Shown here in pieces: positions 9,501-19,631 of a stretch of DNA of 64,000 nt (within the stretch, counting starts at the first letter, position 1; every line of letters begins with the position of its first letter). Position numbers and translations under genes: made by a program. The notes under the pieces were generated by a model. The model was not told where the DNA came from. It searched no databases and was given only the letters and a program-made list of their open reading frames with translations. The stretch is from Chrysochromulina tobinii (Eukaryota; Haptophyta; Prymnesiales; Chrysochromulinaceae), in NCBI GenBank assembly GCA_001275005.1, contig JWZX01003118.1, positions 1-64,000 of the forward strand. Reading direction: 5' to 3'.

Positions 9501-9954
9501 CGCTGTGCCGCCAGACAGGTCGCAAAAGCACCAGTGACGAGATGCCAGATTCGACGGTGCGAGGCGAGCACCGCGTCGCAGAGACTCTGAGTGACGTACA
9601 GCTGTATCCGCACAACAGTACGATAAGCGAACATATGTACGGTACTACACCGTAATGCGCTCGTGTATCACTCAGCGTGATCGGCGTGAATACCCCAGTA
9701 CGGATCGGATAGAATGCGGCTTATAATATTTCGTACGAGGGGGGCGCGGGGCCTCGTCAGTCATACCGACCCATACCCCCGACGTGCGCTCGTCTCGAGT
9801 GCACGCGCGGGCGTACACCGCACCCGCGACCGGTACAAGGCGATACGAATCAAATCAAAATCAAATCCCTGAAAAATCCCTGATCCGTGACTTGGAGGAG
9901 CCTTCCTGGTTGATTCGTTTCCATATCGATACGCAAACGCGGATCGGCTATAAG
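9501..9954. other. Convergent intergenic region, no gene seen
   Basis: It lies between two genes transcribed toward each other, is AT-richer than the flanks (for example GGCTTATAATATTTCG near 9718), and should contain both 3' ends. I see no RNA gene or mobile element. Confidence 0.5.
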
Positions 9955-10974
9955 CTATGAACGCGGTGCCACGTGACGCATGAGCAGCTCCAAATCAACG
10001 TTGCCGCCACAAACGACCGCGGCCACGTGCTTGAGGCCTTGTGCGCGGAGTGCGCCAAACTCGGGCGCGAGCAGCGCCGCCAGAGTGAGCGCTCCTGCGG
10101 GCTCCACGACTTGCTTCATCTCGACGAACGCCACGCGCATCGCCTCGCCTATCTGCGCGTTGCTCACGGAGAGCACCGTCGGGTCCAGGAGGTCGCTCGC
10201 ACTCGCCCAGGGAATGGGTCCGAAAGCCTTGGTGCGGATGGCGTCAGCGATCGTATCGATGGGTGCATTCGCCGTCGCCGCATCAAGCACTCGCTGCCTT
10301 TGGGCAAAGCAGAGCCGCAGCTCCTTACCTTGCGGTTCGACAGCGATGACGCGCACGGACGGGCGCAGCGCCTTGATGGCAACCGCGATGCCGCCGATGA
10401 GCCCTCCGCCTGAGACAGGCACGAGCACCGCGTCCAGCTCGTGGCGCCCCAGCTGCTCATGCAGCTCTAAGCCGATGGTACCTTGCCCTGCCAGCACCAG
10501 CGCATCGTCGTACGGGTGCACGAAGGTCGCGCCCATGGCCTTGACCTGGGCCGCAGATGCCTCGGTGCGAGCTGTTTGCGTCGGCTCGCAAAGCACCACT
10601 CGCGCGCTGTAGCGCTCAATGTTCTCAATCTTCGCAGCCGGTGTCGTGTGTGGCACAACAATGCAGCAAGGTATGCCGCGAGCTTGAGCCGCAGCCGCGA
10701 CTGCCGCGCCGTGGTTGCCAGACGAGTGAGCGACGACGCCGTTTGCAGCTGTTTTTGCATCGAGCGCACCCACCGCGTTCGTAGCGCCTCGATACTTGAA
10801 CGAGCCGGTGCGCTGCAAGTGCTCACCTTTGAAGTGGCACACGCAGCCCACAGACTTGTCTATAATGCTGGATCGCAAGATTGGCGTCGGCAGCGCTCCA
10901 ACAGCTTTGAGCCGCTCCGCAGCTTCCTGCACGTGCGCGAGCTGCACGCGGCCGGACGGCATGAACGAGCGCAT
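9955..10974 (-). CDS. Serine racemase / threonine dehydratase-like PLP enzyme (fold type II)
   Basis: A 339-residue single-exon protein from the ATG at 10974. The PLP lysine lies in TGSFKYRGA (Lys60). The substrate loop is AHSSGNHGAAVAAAA (about 82-96), and the phosphate-binding glycine loop is PVSGGGLIGG (about 188-197). Length and layout fit eukaryotic serine racemase and the short catabolic threonine/serine dehydratases; there is no C-terminal ACT regulatory domain. The likely reaction is racemisation and/or dehydration of L-serine, or ammonia loss from threonine or 3-hydroxyaspartate. Sequence alone does not separate these. No targeting leader is evident, so a cytosolic location is inferred. 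Confidence 0.85.
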   Translation of the reverse strand: MRSFMPSGRVQLAHVQEAAERLKAVGALPTPILRSSIIDKSVGCVCHFKGEHLQRTGSFKYRGATNAVGALDAKTAANGVVAHSSGNHGAAVAAAAQARGIPCCIVVPHTTPAAKIENIERYSARVVLCEPTQTARTEASAAQVKAMGATFVHPYDDALVLAGQGTIGLELHEQLGRHELDAVLVPVSGGGLIGGIAVAIKALRPSVRVIAVEPQGKELRLCFAQRQRVLDAATANAPIDTIADAIRTKAFGPIPWASASDLLDPTVLSVSNAQIGEAMRVAFVEMKQVVEPAGALTLAALLAPEFGALRAQGLKHVAAVVCGGNVDLELLMRHVAPRS

Positions 10975-11161
10975 GTGATCGAGCTTGCCCGGCCGCGAGC
11001 GTTCTCAGTCTCCCAGGTGTGAATTGGAAAAAAGTTTAAATGAAAACGGGCCCTGTGATTAAATACGCGTTGTGTCGGTCACCCGTCCTTTAGGGAAAAC
11101 CCGAGCGCATACATTGTACGCGCACGACAAGCGCGTCAGGCACGCCTTCACGCAACACCTA

Positions 11162-11620
11162 ATGGCCCTGCACGCGCCGCCCGATGCCTTCGTTCTCTCT
11201 TTTACGACTGGACTGCTGCCTACGGACGCACTTTTTGTGATGTCTTACATGCTGAAGGGCCGTACGTACGAGGAGCTTCCACTATCTGGCTATAGCTCTA
11301 CGCAACGCACGCAAGTGCTGGCGCTCGCCAGCCAAATTGACAAGATGCGATTCATGCGACGTGCATCTAGAACTTGCTTGGAGCTCCAGTGTGAAGGAAC
11401 TGATACAATGCAGCTCTATTTGACCTTTGGCCCGATCGATCCACGAGCAAGAGCTGCCGTAGCGCAGATGAACACGCCGCCGCCACCTGGGAAGAAGCTA
11501 AAGACTGACAGTGATCATGATGGAACACCGCATGACTCATCGAGCGGTGCGTCAGCCACTACATCGAGCAGTGGTAAATCTGGTGGCAGCTCAGCGAGCG
11601 ACCCGCCCGCTGTCAATTGA
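11162..11620 (+). CDS. Hypothetical protein
   Basis: A 152-residue frame from the ATG at 11162; it is open upstream to 11072 from GTG, so a short upstream exon is possible. The first 100 residues look folded (FVLSFTTGLLPTDALFVMSY, TCLELQCEGTDTMQLYLTFG). The C-terminus is a low-complexity Ser/Gly/Thr tail after a basic patch (GKKLKTD), which might be a nuclear localisation signal. I do not recognise a family. It is divergent from the serine-racemase-like gene (187 bp between start codons) and convergent with the thioesterase gene. Confidence 0.4.
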   Translation: MALHAPPDAFVLSFTTGLLPTDALFVMSYMLKGRTYEELPLSGYSSTQRTQVLALASQIDKMRFMRRASRTCLELQCEGTDTMQLYLTFGPIDPRARAAVAQMNTPPPPGKKLKTDSDHDGTPHDSSSGASATTSSSGKSGGSSASDPPAVN

Positions 11621-11882
11621 GGTCCGCATACGGTAACCTGGCTCGAGGCACAGCCGTAGCAGCTTCCGTTCGAAAAGAAATCGCCCCGCCGAGCCGCGGC
11701 GTAAAGCCGCACTGTAAGGAGAGGAGGCCGAGTCGTGCTCGTGCGCTCGCGCGCAATTGTACACAACAAGTATGCACGCTTGTGGCTGTCCACCGTGCGT
11801 GCGGGTCGAAAACAACTCCAGAGATACTCATTTATGTTACTACTCTCAAACTCTCTGCAAGTGATCGGCAATCAAGAATTTG

Positions 11883-12269
11883 TCACTCAGTACTTGGTCG
11901 ATTCGCCGAGCACTTGGTCGATTCGCGCCGGTGGCGAGCGAGGCCTTGCTCACTGCCAAACTGGCGGCCACACTCGGCACACTTGGCTCGCGGCGTAGGC
12001 ATCGATGACAGAGCGCCGCCTACCTCTTCCTTTGCGATGGTCTCCTGTGGCAGCAGCAGCGCCTCAGGCGGCTTCGGTGGCGCTTTGGGCGGCGGCGGCT
12101 TAGTAGTCTCGGACGGCACCGGTGGCGCTTTGGGCGGCGCCTTACCGGCGCCTGGTCCCGCTTTTGGCGGCGCCTCCCTGGTCTCAGCGGCGCCGCCCTC
12201 ACCACGCGGGGTCTGCGCCCTGACCTCGCTGGCCACGCGCCTCGCTGAGTATGCACCCGCAGCCTCACG

Positions 12270-12319
<50 letters not shown>

Positions 12320-13787
12320 TGCGCCGCCTGCTACCCTTGCCGCCCTTGCCTGCGCCGCTCACGGCCGGCAGTGGCTCGGCGACCTTCCAGTCGTCGAAGA
12401 GGCTCGTGGCGAGCAGCTTCGCCTCCTCGGCTGTCGATCCGCGGTGGTCGAGTAACGGCTGCACGTGCATGCGCATCTGACGAAACCCGAGCTCACTGAG
12501 CGTCATCAGGGGTCATCAGGGCTCATCAAAGGTCATCAGTGGCACTCACCTGACGAAACCCGAGCTCGAGCAGGCGTGCGTACGAGCGCAGCGCGAGGCC
12601 CGCCCCGATGACCTGGTCCGCCGCGCCGTTGAACGTGACGATGCGCAGCGCCTCGCGACCGGGCGCGGGCGCCGGGGTGACCGAGTACAACTGCCCAATC
12701 GAGCAGAAGAGACAATCAGCGGCCATCAGCGGCCATCAGCGGCCATCAGCGGCCATCAGCGGCCATCAGCGGCCATCAGCGGCCATCAGCGGCCATCAGC
12801 GACCATCAGCGGCCATCAGCGGCCATCAGCGGCCATCAGGCGAGATCGCACCTGCCCAATCGAGCAGAAGAGGCCGCCCAGGCACTCCTTGTATGTGAGA
12901 GCAGCATCGATCGCGCAGCACGATCCTTGCGACTGACCGAGCAGCACGAGGCGCGACGTGTGTCCCGACAGCCGTGCCGCCTCCACGTCGAGCACCCGGT
13001 GCACCTGCCTGCGCGTCCACTCGAGGTGCGCCGTGTCGAGCTCTTCCTCGAGCTCGGGCTTTCCCTCCTCACCGCCGTGGTCCGTGAAGTAATCATGCCA
13101 CGCCGCGTGCCGCTGCCGTGGCTCGCCATAGCATGAGATGCGCCGCTGCGGGGCCTGCAGGAAGACGAAGCGCACGTGCGCGTCGGGCGGCTGCTCGCTC
13201 GAGCCGAGCTCAGCGGAGAGCATCGGCAGCAGCGTCTCGGCGTAGTTCTTCGCGTTGTCCGTGAAGCCGTGCATCACGCTGCCGCCAACCGAGGGCACGC
13301 GGGAGATTCGGGTGACCCGTCAGACGCGCGGAGATGCCAGAGGATGTACTCTGGGCAAGGGGTGGGGCAGGTCGCGGGTTCGACGGCGGCTTCCGTACAC
13401 GACGGTCGCGCGGTGCACCGCCGTGGGCTCCACGATGTGCGGTGCGGGCAGCGACGCCGGCGATGCTTCGGAGGGGTACTTGCGAGCTGGAGGTCTATTC
13501 TCGGGTGCTGGGGCTTTGGCGGATGTGGCCTTGGCATCGATGGATGGTATCGGGTTCAGTGAGAGACCGATGAGTTTATCGAGAACTTCGAGCTGTCGAT
13601 CGTCCTCATCCTCATCATCAACGACCAAAGTGGCACCAGGTGCGGCTGCGGGCGTGGCACCCGGTGACGTCTTGCGATTGCGGCGCGGGCCTTTCCGCTT
13701 GCCGCCAGAACCAGGCGTGCGCGGCGTTTTCGAATCACCGGCTGTATTCGGCTCGGCGCTTGGCAAAAAAACCTCATTCTCCATCAT
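11883..13787 (-). CDS. Acyl-protein-thioesterase-like alpha/beta hydrolase with C-terminal C2H2 finger (4 exons)
   Basis: Inferred exons, in transcription order: 13399-13787, 12852-13278, 12550-12690 and 11883-12476, joining to 516 residues. After a disordered N-terminus comes ATVV-VMHGFTDNAKNY across the first splice (the LHGxGD-like oxyanion region). Then LVLLGQSQGSCCAIDAAL holds the nucleophile (Ser about 246), IVTFNGAADQVI the acid, and QPLLDHRGSTAEEAK the histidine. This is the order of the phospholipase/carboxylesterase family that includes acyl-protein thioesterases. Unusually, the last exon goes on through a poly-Gly tract (CCG repeat 12271-12318) and a Pro/Lys region to a single zinc finger, CAECGRQFGSEQGLARHRRE, just before the stop. 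Introns 2 and 3 belong to the decamer-repeat family and end in exact copies of the upstream exon end. The substrate is unknown; depalmitoylation is one option. Confidence 0.7.
12477..12549 (-). repeat. Decamer-type intron with an 18-bp exon copy at its 3' end
   Basis: Third intron of the thioesterase-like gene, 73 bp, GTGAGTGCC...TTTCGTCAG. The last 18 bp (12477-12494) are identical to the last 18 bp of the upstream exon (12550-12567). The middle is made of TGATGACC-type units. Confidence 0.8.
12691..12851 (-). repeat. Decamer-array intron with a 21-bp exon copy at its 3' end
   Basis: Second intron of the thioesterase-like gene, 161 bp. Bases 12721-12840 are twelve consecutive 10-bp units, on the sense strand GCTGATGGCC, with one unit changed at one base. 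The intron's last 21 bp (12691-12711) repeat exactly the last 21 bp of the upstream exon (12852-12872). Confidence 0.85.
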
Positions 13788-14047
13788 CTCGGCACTCGGC
13801 TCCTAATCGGGAGTACTTTCATATTCACGCCTCGCACACGTTCACAAATGGGTTTTTTCGATCCGAAGACACCGGACCGGCAGACATAAGGAGGCAAATC
13901 ACACTACACTACAGTACCGTATGACGAAGCCGCGGAGCATTCACATGTTGAGAAAAGGTGCAGAGAAAAGTGACTCAATTATCAATGGACAACGACTCGC
14001 ATCGACCATCGTTGTTCGTTGATACGACGCGAGGGGTCGCACAGCCC

Positions 14048-15547
14048 TCAAGTCCGTGCGAGCCCATCCAGCATCCTCCCCCTCGCGACCGCCGCGTCGA
14101 TGGCCGCCTTCTCCTGCGCCGTCAGCTCGAGGGCGAGCGCCCGCAGCGAGTCGCGTCGGTGGTCCGCCCCCGGCACGCCGCCGAGGCGCACGCCCACGAT
14201 CGCGGCGAGCACGTAGGGCAGCTGGAGCACGTACGCGAGCGCGACCACAGCGATAGGCGCGCCGCCGCGGGCGTCCACGTGTGCGTCACCCACAGAGCGC
14301 AGCGTGCGAAGCAAGCCCTGGAAACGCTCCCAGTCTCCCCACGCTCGAATCGACGCGAGGTAGTCGATTTGCTTCGAGTGGTCGGCGTCGGGTATCGGCG
14401 GCGGCTGACCGAGGTACCTGTCCGAGAGCAGCCCGCCCAGAAGTGGACCATACGCCACAAAGCGGCACCCGCGCGCCGCGCAAAAGGCGCGCGCCGCCTC
14501 TGCTGGTCTCACGAGTAGGTTCGTCTCTTGCTGCACGGTGGCGACCGGGACGACGCTCGCTATCTGCTCGAGCATCGCAGGGCTGTAGTCCTCCACGCCG
14601 TAGTGCCATACGCGCTGTGCGCGGCGCGCAGCCAGGTACGCGGCCAGGTTGGCCGATTGGAGGGCGGGAGGCCCCAGCTGTGGCACTCGATGGCACTCAA
14701 CGGCACTCAGCGGCACTCAGTAGCTATTAGCGGCACTCAGCGGCACTCAGTAGCTTATTTGCGGCACTCAGCGGCACTCAGTAGCTATTAGCGGCGGCAC
14801 TCAGCGCACCTGCACCCAGCGGAGTGCCTCCATCCCGAGACGCGCCTCGAGGAGTTCCAACCCTTGCTCCACCTCGTGCCCACGCTCAACAATGATCGAG
14901 TGCGCGAGCGGCACCGCCGCCGCAGTCTCGTTGGCCTTGGTCGCGCGTCGATGCGCTTCGAGGGCGGAGAGCACACGCTCGTCGAAGTCCTCGCCGATCC
15001 AGCTACCCAGCCCAACCGCGTCGTATCGGCGCATGCCCTCGACCACCCTGGTCGCGTCCACTTCGTCTAATGGGCTCGAGTACGCGCGCCAGCGCCGTGG
15101 GTCCAAGAAGGATGTCCAGATCCCATTGAGGATGGGGCAGATATGCACGGTTCGATCGCCATCACCGATTGTGCGCAGGTACGGCAGGCAGCTGGAGTTC
15201 ACGTCGTCCTCGAACTCTATGCCGTGCACGGCCGCGGCCGTGCCGCCGTCGCTCATGGCCACTCCAGCCGGCGCAGCGCGTGAGGTGCCGCCCGAGGCGG
15301 ATATGCTGTATGCTCGCGTGGGCGCGTCGGCAGCCGGGCTGTCGTCGGTGGCTCCGGGATAGCCGGCCTCGCCAGGCCGGCATAGAAACTGTGCGCCCGA
15401 ACAGCCACTGCACTCCATCTCAACTGCTCCATTTAGCACCGTACAAGGCTCTGTGCACCAAGGTTCGCAAGGGCCGCCATTGCGAACCTTGTAGCCATGG
15501 CATTCCGCTGCGAGCCACACGACCATCATCATGACCATGTTTGCCAT
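14048..15547 (-). CDS. Secreted/ER-routed aldo-keto reductase-like protein with Cys-rich N-terminal motif (2 exons)
   Basis: Exons 14810-15547 and 14048-14677 join in phase 0 to 455 residues. The ATG at 15547 is chosen because it opens a signal peptide (MANMVMMMVVWLAAECHG). Next comes a compact Cys motif, GGPCEPWCTEPCTVLNG...ECSGC...C, seen in many secreted algal proteins. The rest follows the order of the aldo/keto reductase fold: VHICPILNGIWTS, MRRYDAVGLGSWIGEDFD, LRWVQ joined to LGPPALQSANLAAYL, QRVWHYGVEDYSPAMLEQI, then VQQETNLLVRP and FVAYGPLLGGLLSDRYLGQP. The canonical catalytic Tyr and Lys are not obvious to me, so activity is uncertain. The intron belongs to the decamer family. Confidence 0.65.
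14678..14809 (-). repeat. Decamer-type intron of the aldo-keto reductase gene
   Basis: A 132-bp GT-AG intron (GTGCGCTGAG...GTGCCACAG). It is made largely of CTGAGTGCCG units on the sense strand, with a longer unit containing TAATAGCTACTGAGTGCCG recurring three times. Confidence 0.8.
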
Positions 15548-16085
15548 TCCGCTTCGGCCGTTACTTGTTCTCCCGAACCCCCCCCCGGCCGAGCCGGTGT
15601 TCCGGGTCCTCCGCACTGTTTTTGAACCAACACCGGTACCAGGTACGGTCCTGTTCCAAAAAGATAGCAGGAAAACGATTCTGATGTATGTCTCACCGCC
15701 CCGCTGCCCCGCCCTTACACGCAAATACAGCTGCCAGGGCCCACAGGCACCACAAATCCGTCACCAAGCTTCACCCCGAAGCAAATGAAATCATGACTCG
15801 ACACCACAGACCACACCCTCCGCTCGCTCCTCTCGCTGACCGCGTCCCGAGACGAGATTGCCCATGGATTTACGCACATCGATCCATTCATCTCGATCAC
15901 ACCTCGCTGCCATCCCCAGGAGAAGCATCACGCCTTCATGCCCCGTCATGGGCACACGTCACATCATTCGGAAGGTCATTCGGAAGGGAGGCCGGCAAGG
16001 CCGAAATCGTCGCGTCACACGGGGCGTTCCTGCCGGGCGCCGCCCTAGCCGCGATGGACCTTGGCAACGGTCAGGCTTGCGTTGC
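15548..16085. other. Intergenic, no gene seen
   Basis: Space between two minus-strand genes (promoter of the aldo-keto reductase, 3' end of the EF-hand gene). Frames on both strands are short and show no family resemblance. Confidence 0.5.
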
Positions 16086-17625
16086 CTACATCTCCGTGGC
16101 GCCCCTCTCCGCCTGCTTGAGGTGCTGCGCGTTCGGGTCGAACCCATCCTTGCCAAGGTAGTCGGCCGACATGAGTTTGATGAACTCATCCTTGGACAGG
16201 GTTTTGGCGTCGCCGTCGTTGTCGCAGAAGTCGATGAGGCCACTGATAAGGCGGTCGGGCAACATCTTGCTCATGCCAGTTAGGAAGCGGCGCAGCTCGG
16301 CACGGCGCAGCAGGCCTGAGCCGTCCGCATCGATGGTATCGAAGGCCTCTGAATAGGAGGAGAACCGAGCGTTGATCACCTTTTTGAGTGCCTTGTGGAC
16401 GTGGCGGAGCTGGTCGATGCTCGGGCCCGTCTTGCGCAGCTTTGGATGGTAGCCCTTGCCGAAGCCGCCGAGCGCCTGCTTGCGTCGCAGCTCCGCCATC
16501 TTGTGCTTGTCCAGCTCGAGCTGCACCTCCTTGGGGTCCTTGGTGCCGAACCCAGACACATCCGCCTGGAGCGTCTGCTTGAGGTTGGTAATGTCATCGG
16601 CGGTCACGAGGCGCGCAAACTCGGCAAAATTGATCTGACCGTCGCCATCATAATCGGCGAGGTCGATCAGCTTGTCCATGACCTTTTCAGGTACGGCAAG
16701 GTTGAACATCGCATTGAGCCTGCGAGGTGTGAGGCACAACGACACCGTAAGAGCTGTGGGGCGCAAGGCTGTTGGGGGTCGGGCGGTTGAGAACATCGGG
16801 CGGTTGAGAACATCTGTTGCAGCGAGCGCACATGTGCTTGAGCTCGCCGCGGTCGCACTCGCCCGAGTTGTCCTGGTCAATGAGACGGTATGCACGGCGG
16901 ATCTCGCCGAAGCGCGTCTCGAGCAAGCGCTTGATCGTGCTGTGCCAGTATATGAGTTCCGAGGCGGGGACCTCGTCCTTGGCCTCGAAGGCCTCGCCCG
17001 CCGCCGCCGCCTGCTGCTGTTGCTTCTGAAGCTCCGCGTACTCCTTGAGCTGGTTGAGCTGCTTGCGCGTGTACGGAAGCTGGCCAGGAAAATCACCAGG
17101 CGCGTGCAGCTGTGGATACGGGATGGACTTCTGGAAGCTGTCCCACAATACTCCCCGGGGCGTGCCATTCACGTCCCGGTTTGCAATGAGGTTGGAGGTC
17201 ATGAAGCCGGTGCTGTTGAACGACTGAAGCCCCACCTCGACGTTCTCCATCTTTGCCAGCTTGCAAGCAAGCTCCAGGTCCCGGGGCGAGACCACGCTGC
17301 CACCATTTGCAGCGGTGGCGAGCAGCTGCTTCAGCTTGTGACGTTGCTTGTTGTGCGCGATGCGAATCCGGGCCTCGTTGATCATCTCGTTCTCGGACAG
17401 GCCCGAGACCGGTGACTGCACGTACAATCGCCCACCACCTCGAATCTGCGAGAGCGGCGGATACGGCGCCGTATGCGGCCGGAATTCTCCCATGCTGCGT
17501 GGGCTGAGCGAGCCCGCCATGCTGCGTGGCGAGAGGCCTGGCGGTTGCAGGGGCTGAACGAGCCGTGGGATCGTCGGCCCACGCGGAGTCTGAGCTCGCG
17601 GCGACATCATTCCCATGGGCATCAT
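16086..17625 (-). CDS. EF-hand calcium-binding protein, four EF hands (2 exons)
   Basis: Exons 16832-17625 and 16086-16719 join in phase 2 to 475 residues, starting at the ATG at 17625. The N-terminal third is Pro/Ser/Arg-rich with repeats of LSPRSM. A conserved-looking block follows (TSNLIANRDVNGTPRGVLW, FPGQLPYTRKQLNQLKEYAE), then a short Gln-rich stretch. The EF-hand pairs are clear: DQDNSGECDRGEL in exon 1 with DYDGDGQINFAEF in exon 2, then DADGSGLLRRAEL and DNDGDAKTLSKDEF. The splice falls between the first two hands, and the joined reading KHM-LNAMFNLA restores the loop spacing. The 112-bp intron contains a 17-bp tandem repeat (16780-16813). The layout recalls flagellar and cytoskeletal EF-hand proteins, but no specific family is assigned. 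Confidence 0.75.
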
Positions 17626-18135
17626 CGCTTCGGTGGACAGGGGGCTGGTGGACGGGCTGCGCACGCTCAACAGAATGGACGATGGAGCGCTCCGACGTCG
17701 GGACGACAGGCCGACTGCTGTTCAGCGTCAAATCGGCGCTCGCGAAACCTGCCTGCGGTTACGGTTTCACCGCATGTGGGTGACCCGTTTCACGGACTTT
17801 CATGTTGGCCTACGGCGCGGGGACATACCGACCGGGGGGAATCTCACAAAGGTCTCGACATACTCGAATAGTAACGATCGTCAACGAGACACAAGGCGTA
17901 AGGCACACCGAACAGTCGCGACAACACAACACGGGATCACGGGACGTGCACATCTCCCCGCTTTCAACTAACGCGGTGCGGGTGCTCGCGACTAAATGTG
18001 CCACACAGCGCGCGTCGTCGTGCGTCGAGACACACCCGATACCCTGCGGAGTGGCACGGGAGGCAGCCCCACGCGAGGCCGAGACACGCCGGGGCCGCCC
18101 ATAGCGCTCGGGAGGCGGCACCGATGGGCAGCGCG
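17626..18135. other. Intergenic, no gene seen
   Basis: Space between two minus-strand genes. It includes the presumed promoter of the EF-hand gene. No supported ORF, RNA or repeat. Confidence 0.45.
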
Positions 18136-18960
18136 CTAGATGGTGCCAGTCCGCTTAAAATGAGTGAATTTCATCTTGAGCGACACCGAAGCCATCCGCT
18201 CGGGCAGCTCACCGGCGGCGTTCTTGGCCGTCATGTCGGCTCCCGCCATCAGCAGCAATTTGGCCACGTCAGTCCGATTGAACAGGCAGGCCATATGCAA
18301 CGGTGTGTTGCCTGCGCGGGGAGCGTGTGCGCCGTCAGACAAGGGGGCGGGGGGCATGGACACTGAAGAGGCGTGCGTCCGGGGATCGCGCGCACCCTGG
18401 CGGTCTCGATAAAGTGGGTCCGCCTTCGATTCGATCAGCTCTTTGCACAGCGCGTCGTCCCCCGCCTTGAGCCCCTCTCGCAAGGCCTCATTGACGTCCT
18501 CTGGTCGCTCGGGGACAAAGGCCGCATTGACGCCGCTGAAGGGCTGGAATCGCTGCAGGGGTTCGGAAGAGCTTGGGTAGGGGCCGTCGCCTGTTGCAAT
18601 GCCGCGTTCCGAGCGCTCGCTGGGCGGCGCGAAGACGCTAGCATCGATTTTCAGAAACTTGAGCAGCGCGATCGGTGGCTTCTCGCCCGAGAGCCGCACC
18701 ACATTCCGGAGGTATTCCTGCAGCTTCTCCACACGCTCGCGCTTGACCGCCTCGCCGTTAAACATGTTTTTCGCCACCGGGAACGTCGCGGGCAGCTTTG
18801 CGATCTTGGAGGCGAGCGCATCATGCAACTCAACAAAGTTGCTGAAGCGATGCTGCACGGTGAATTGCTGGTCGCCGACTGAACTCTTGATGATGTACTC
18901 GGTGTGCCCCGTCACATCGGAGAAGCCGGGGACGGTGATCGAGAGTTGCGCGGCGGCCAT
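18136..18960 (-). CDS. PX domain-ankyrin repeat protein (2 exons)
   Basis: Exons 18396-18960 and 18136-18311 join in phase 1 to 246 residues. The ATG at 18960 begins directly before the PX fold: LSITVPGFSDVTGHTEYII, QFTVQHRFSNFVELHDAL (phosphoinositide-contacting R-[YF]-S-x-F region), then LPATFPVAKNMFNGEAVKRE and REKLQEYL-like helix (RVEKLQEYLRNV). PX domains bind membrane phosphoinositides, usually PI3P on endosomes. After a linker come ankyrin helices: DVNEALREGLKAGDDALCKELI, then NTPLHMACLFNRTDVAKLLLMAGADMT split by the intron after DRQG. The 84-bp intron is a multiple of three and has no stop, so unspliced RNA would still be translatable with 28 extra residues. An endosomal trafficking role is inferred from the domains. 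Confidence 0.8.
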   Translation of the reverse strand: MAAAQLSITVPGFSDVTGHTEYIIKSSVGDQQFTVQHRFSNFVELHDALASKIAKLPATFPVAKNMFNGEAVKRERVEKLQEYLRNVVRLSGEKPPIALLKFLKIDASVFAPPSERSERGIATGDGPYPSSSEPLQRFQPFSGVNAAFVPERPEDVNEALREGLKAGDDALCKELIESKADPLYRDRQGARDPRTHASSVSMPPAPLSDGAHAPRAGNTPLHMACLFNRTDVAKLLLMAGADMTAKNAAGELPERMASVSLKMKFTHFKRTGTI

Positions 18961-19631
18961 CCTCCTCGCGTCCAGGGGCGCCAGCACCGACCAAGTGCAC
19001 CGCGCGTGTTTCCTCCCTCGCGGACACGGATACGCCGGGCAAGTTTCGCGTCCAGTTAGAGTGTAAAACCCGAGGAACTCGGTACACAAAGGAAGGTAAT
19101 TTGGTCCTTGCGAGGTCCTTGTCCCAGTTTCCTCACTACAAAATAAAACTAGGTCCCTTCTTCGTCCCTGCATCCTCACCAACCCGTTGCCACTCAAGCG
19201 GCAGAGGTTGCTCGTGGTCACTTGCCTGATGGTCGAAACTGCTCACATAAATTGTTCCTCAAATGGCTCGATACACTAATTTACTACGAGCTCGTACCCC
19301 TTATGCCCAATATCCCAAACGGCCGGTAGACTCGGCTGCAACCCCTTGGAAGGGTTCTGATGGCTCTTCACACGGTGGTTCACGGCCGCTTGGTCCGAAG
19401 CGACCGTCCGTGGGGCGGCTTTGACTGCAGCGGCAAGCGCTGTTCGGCTGCCGCGTCAGGCCCCTTCGCGGGGAACACCTCCGCCGGCGCGCCTACGCCG
19501 CTTTAACAGTGCTTAGTGCTTTTTGCCTGGAAGGTAGATTGAGGCCTACTCGCTTTAACAGTGCTTTAACATGTACTCCCTCCTTTGATGTTTGAACGGC
19601 TTTTATTTGATTATCAACTTGACGAATCTCA
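18961..19631. promoter_or_regulatory. Divergent intergenic region
   Basis: It separates the minus-strand PX gene from the plus-strand dioxygenase, so it should carry two promoters. A 16-bp direct repeat, CGCTTTAACAGTGCTT, occurs at 19499-19514 and 19550-19565. No TATA box or other known motif stands out. Confidence 0.4.

Noticed and set aside
12721-12840. Regular 10-bp array resembling a CRISPR or satellite
   Set aside because: There are no spacers. The array lies inside an intron that joins two conserved hydrolase exons in frame, in a eukaryotic genome.
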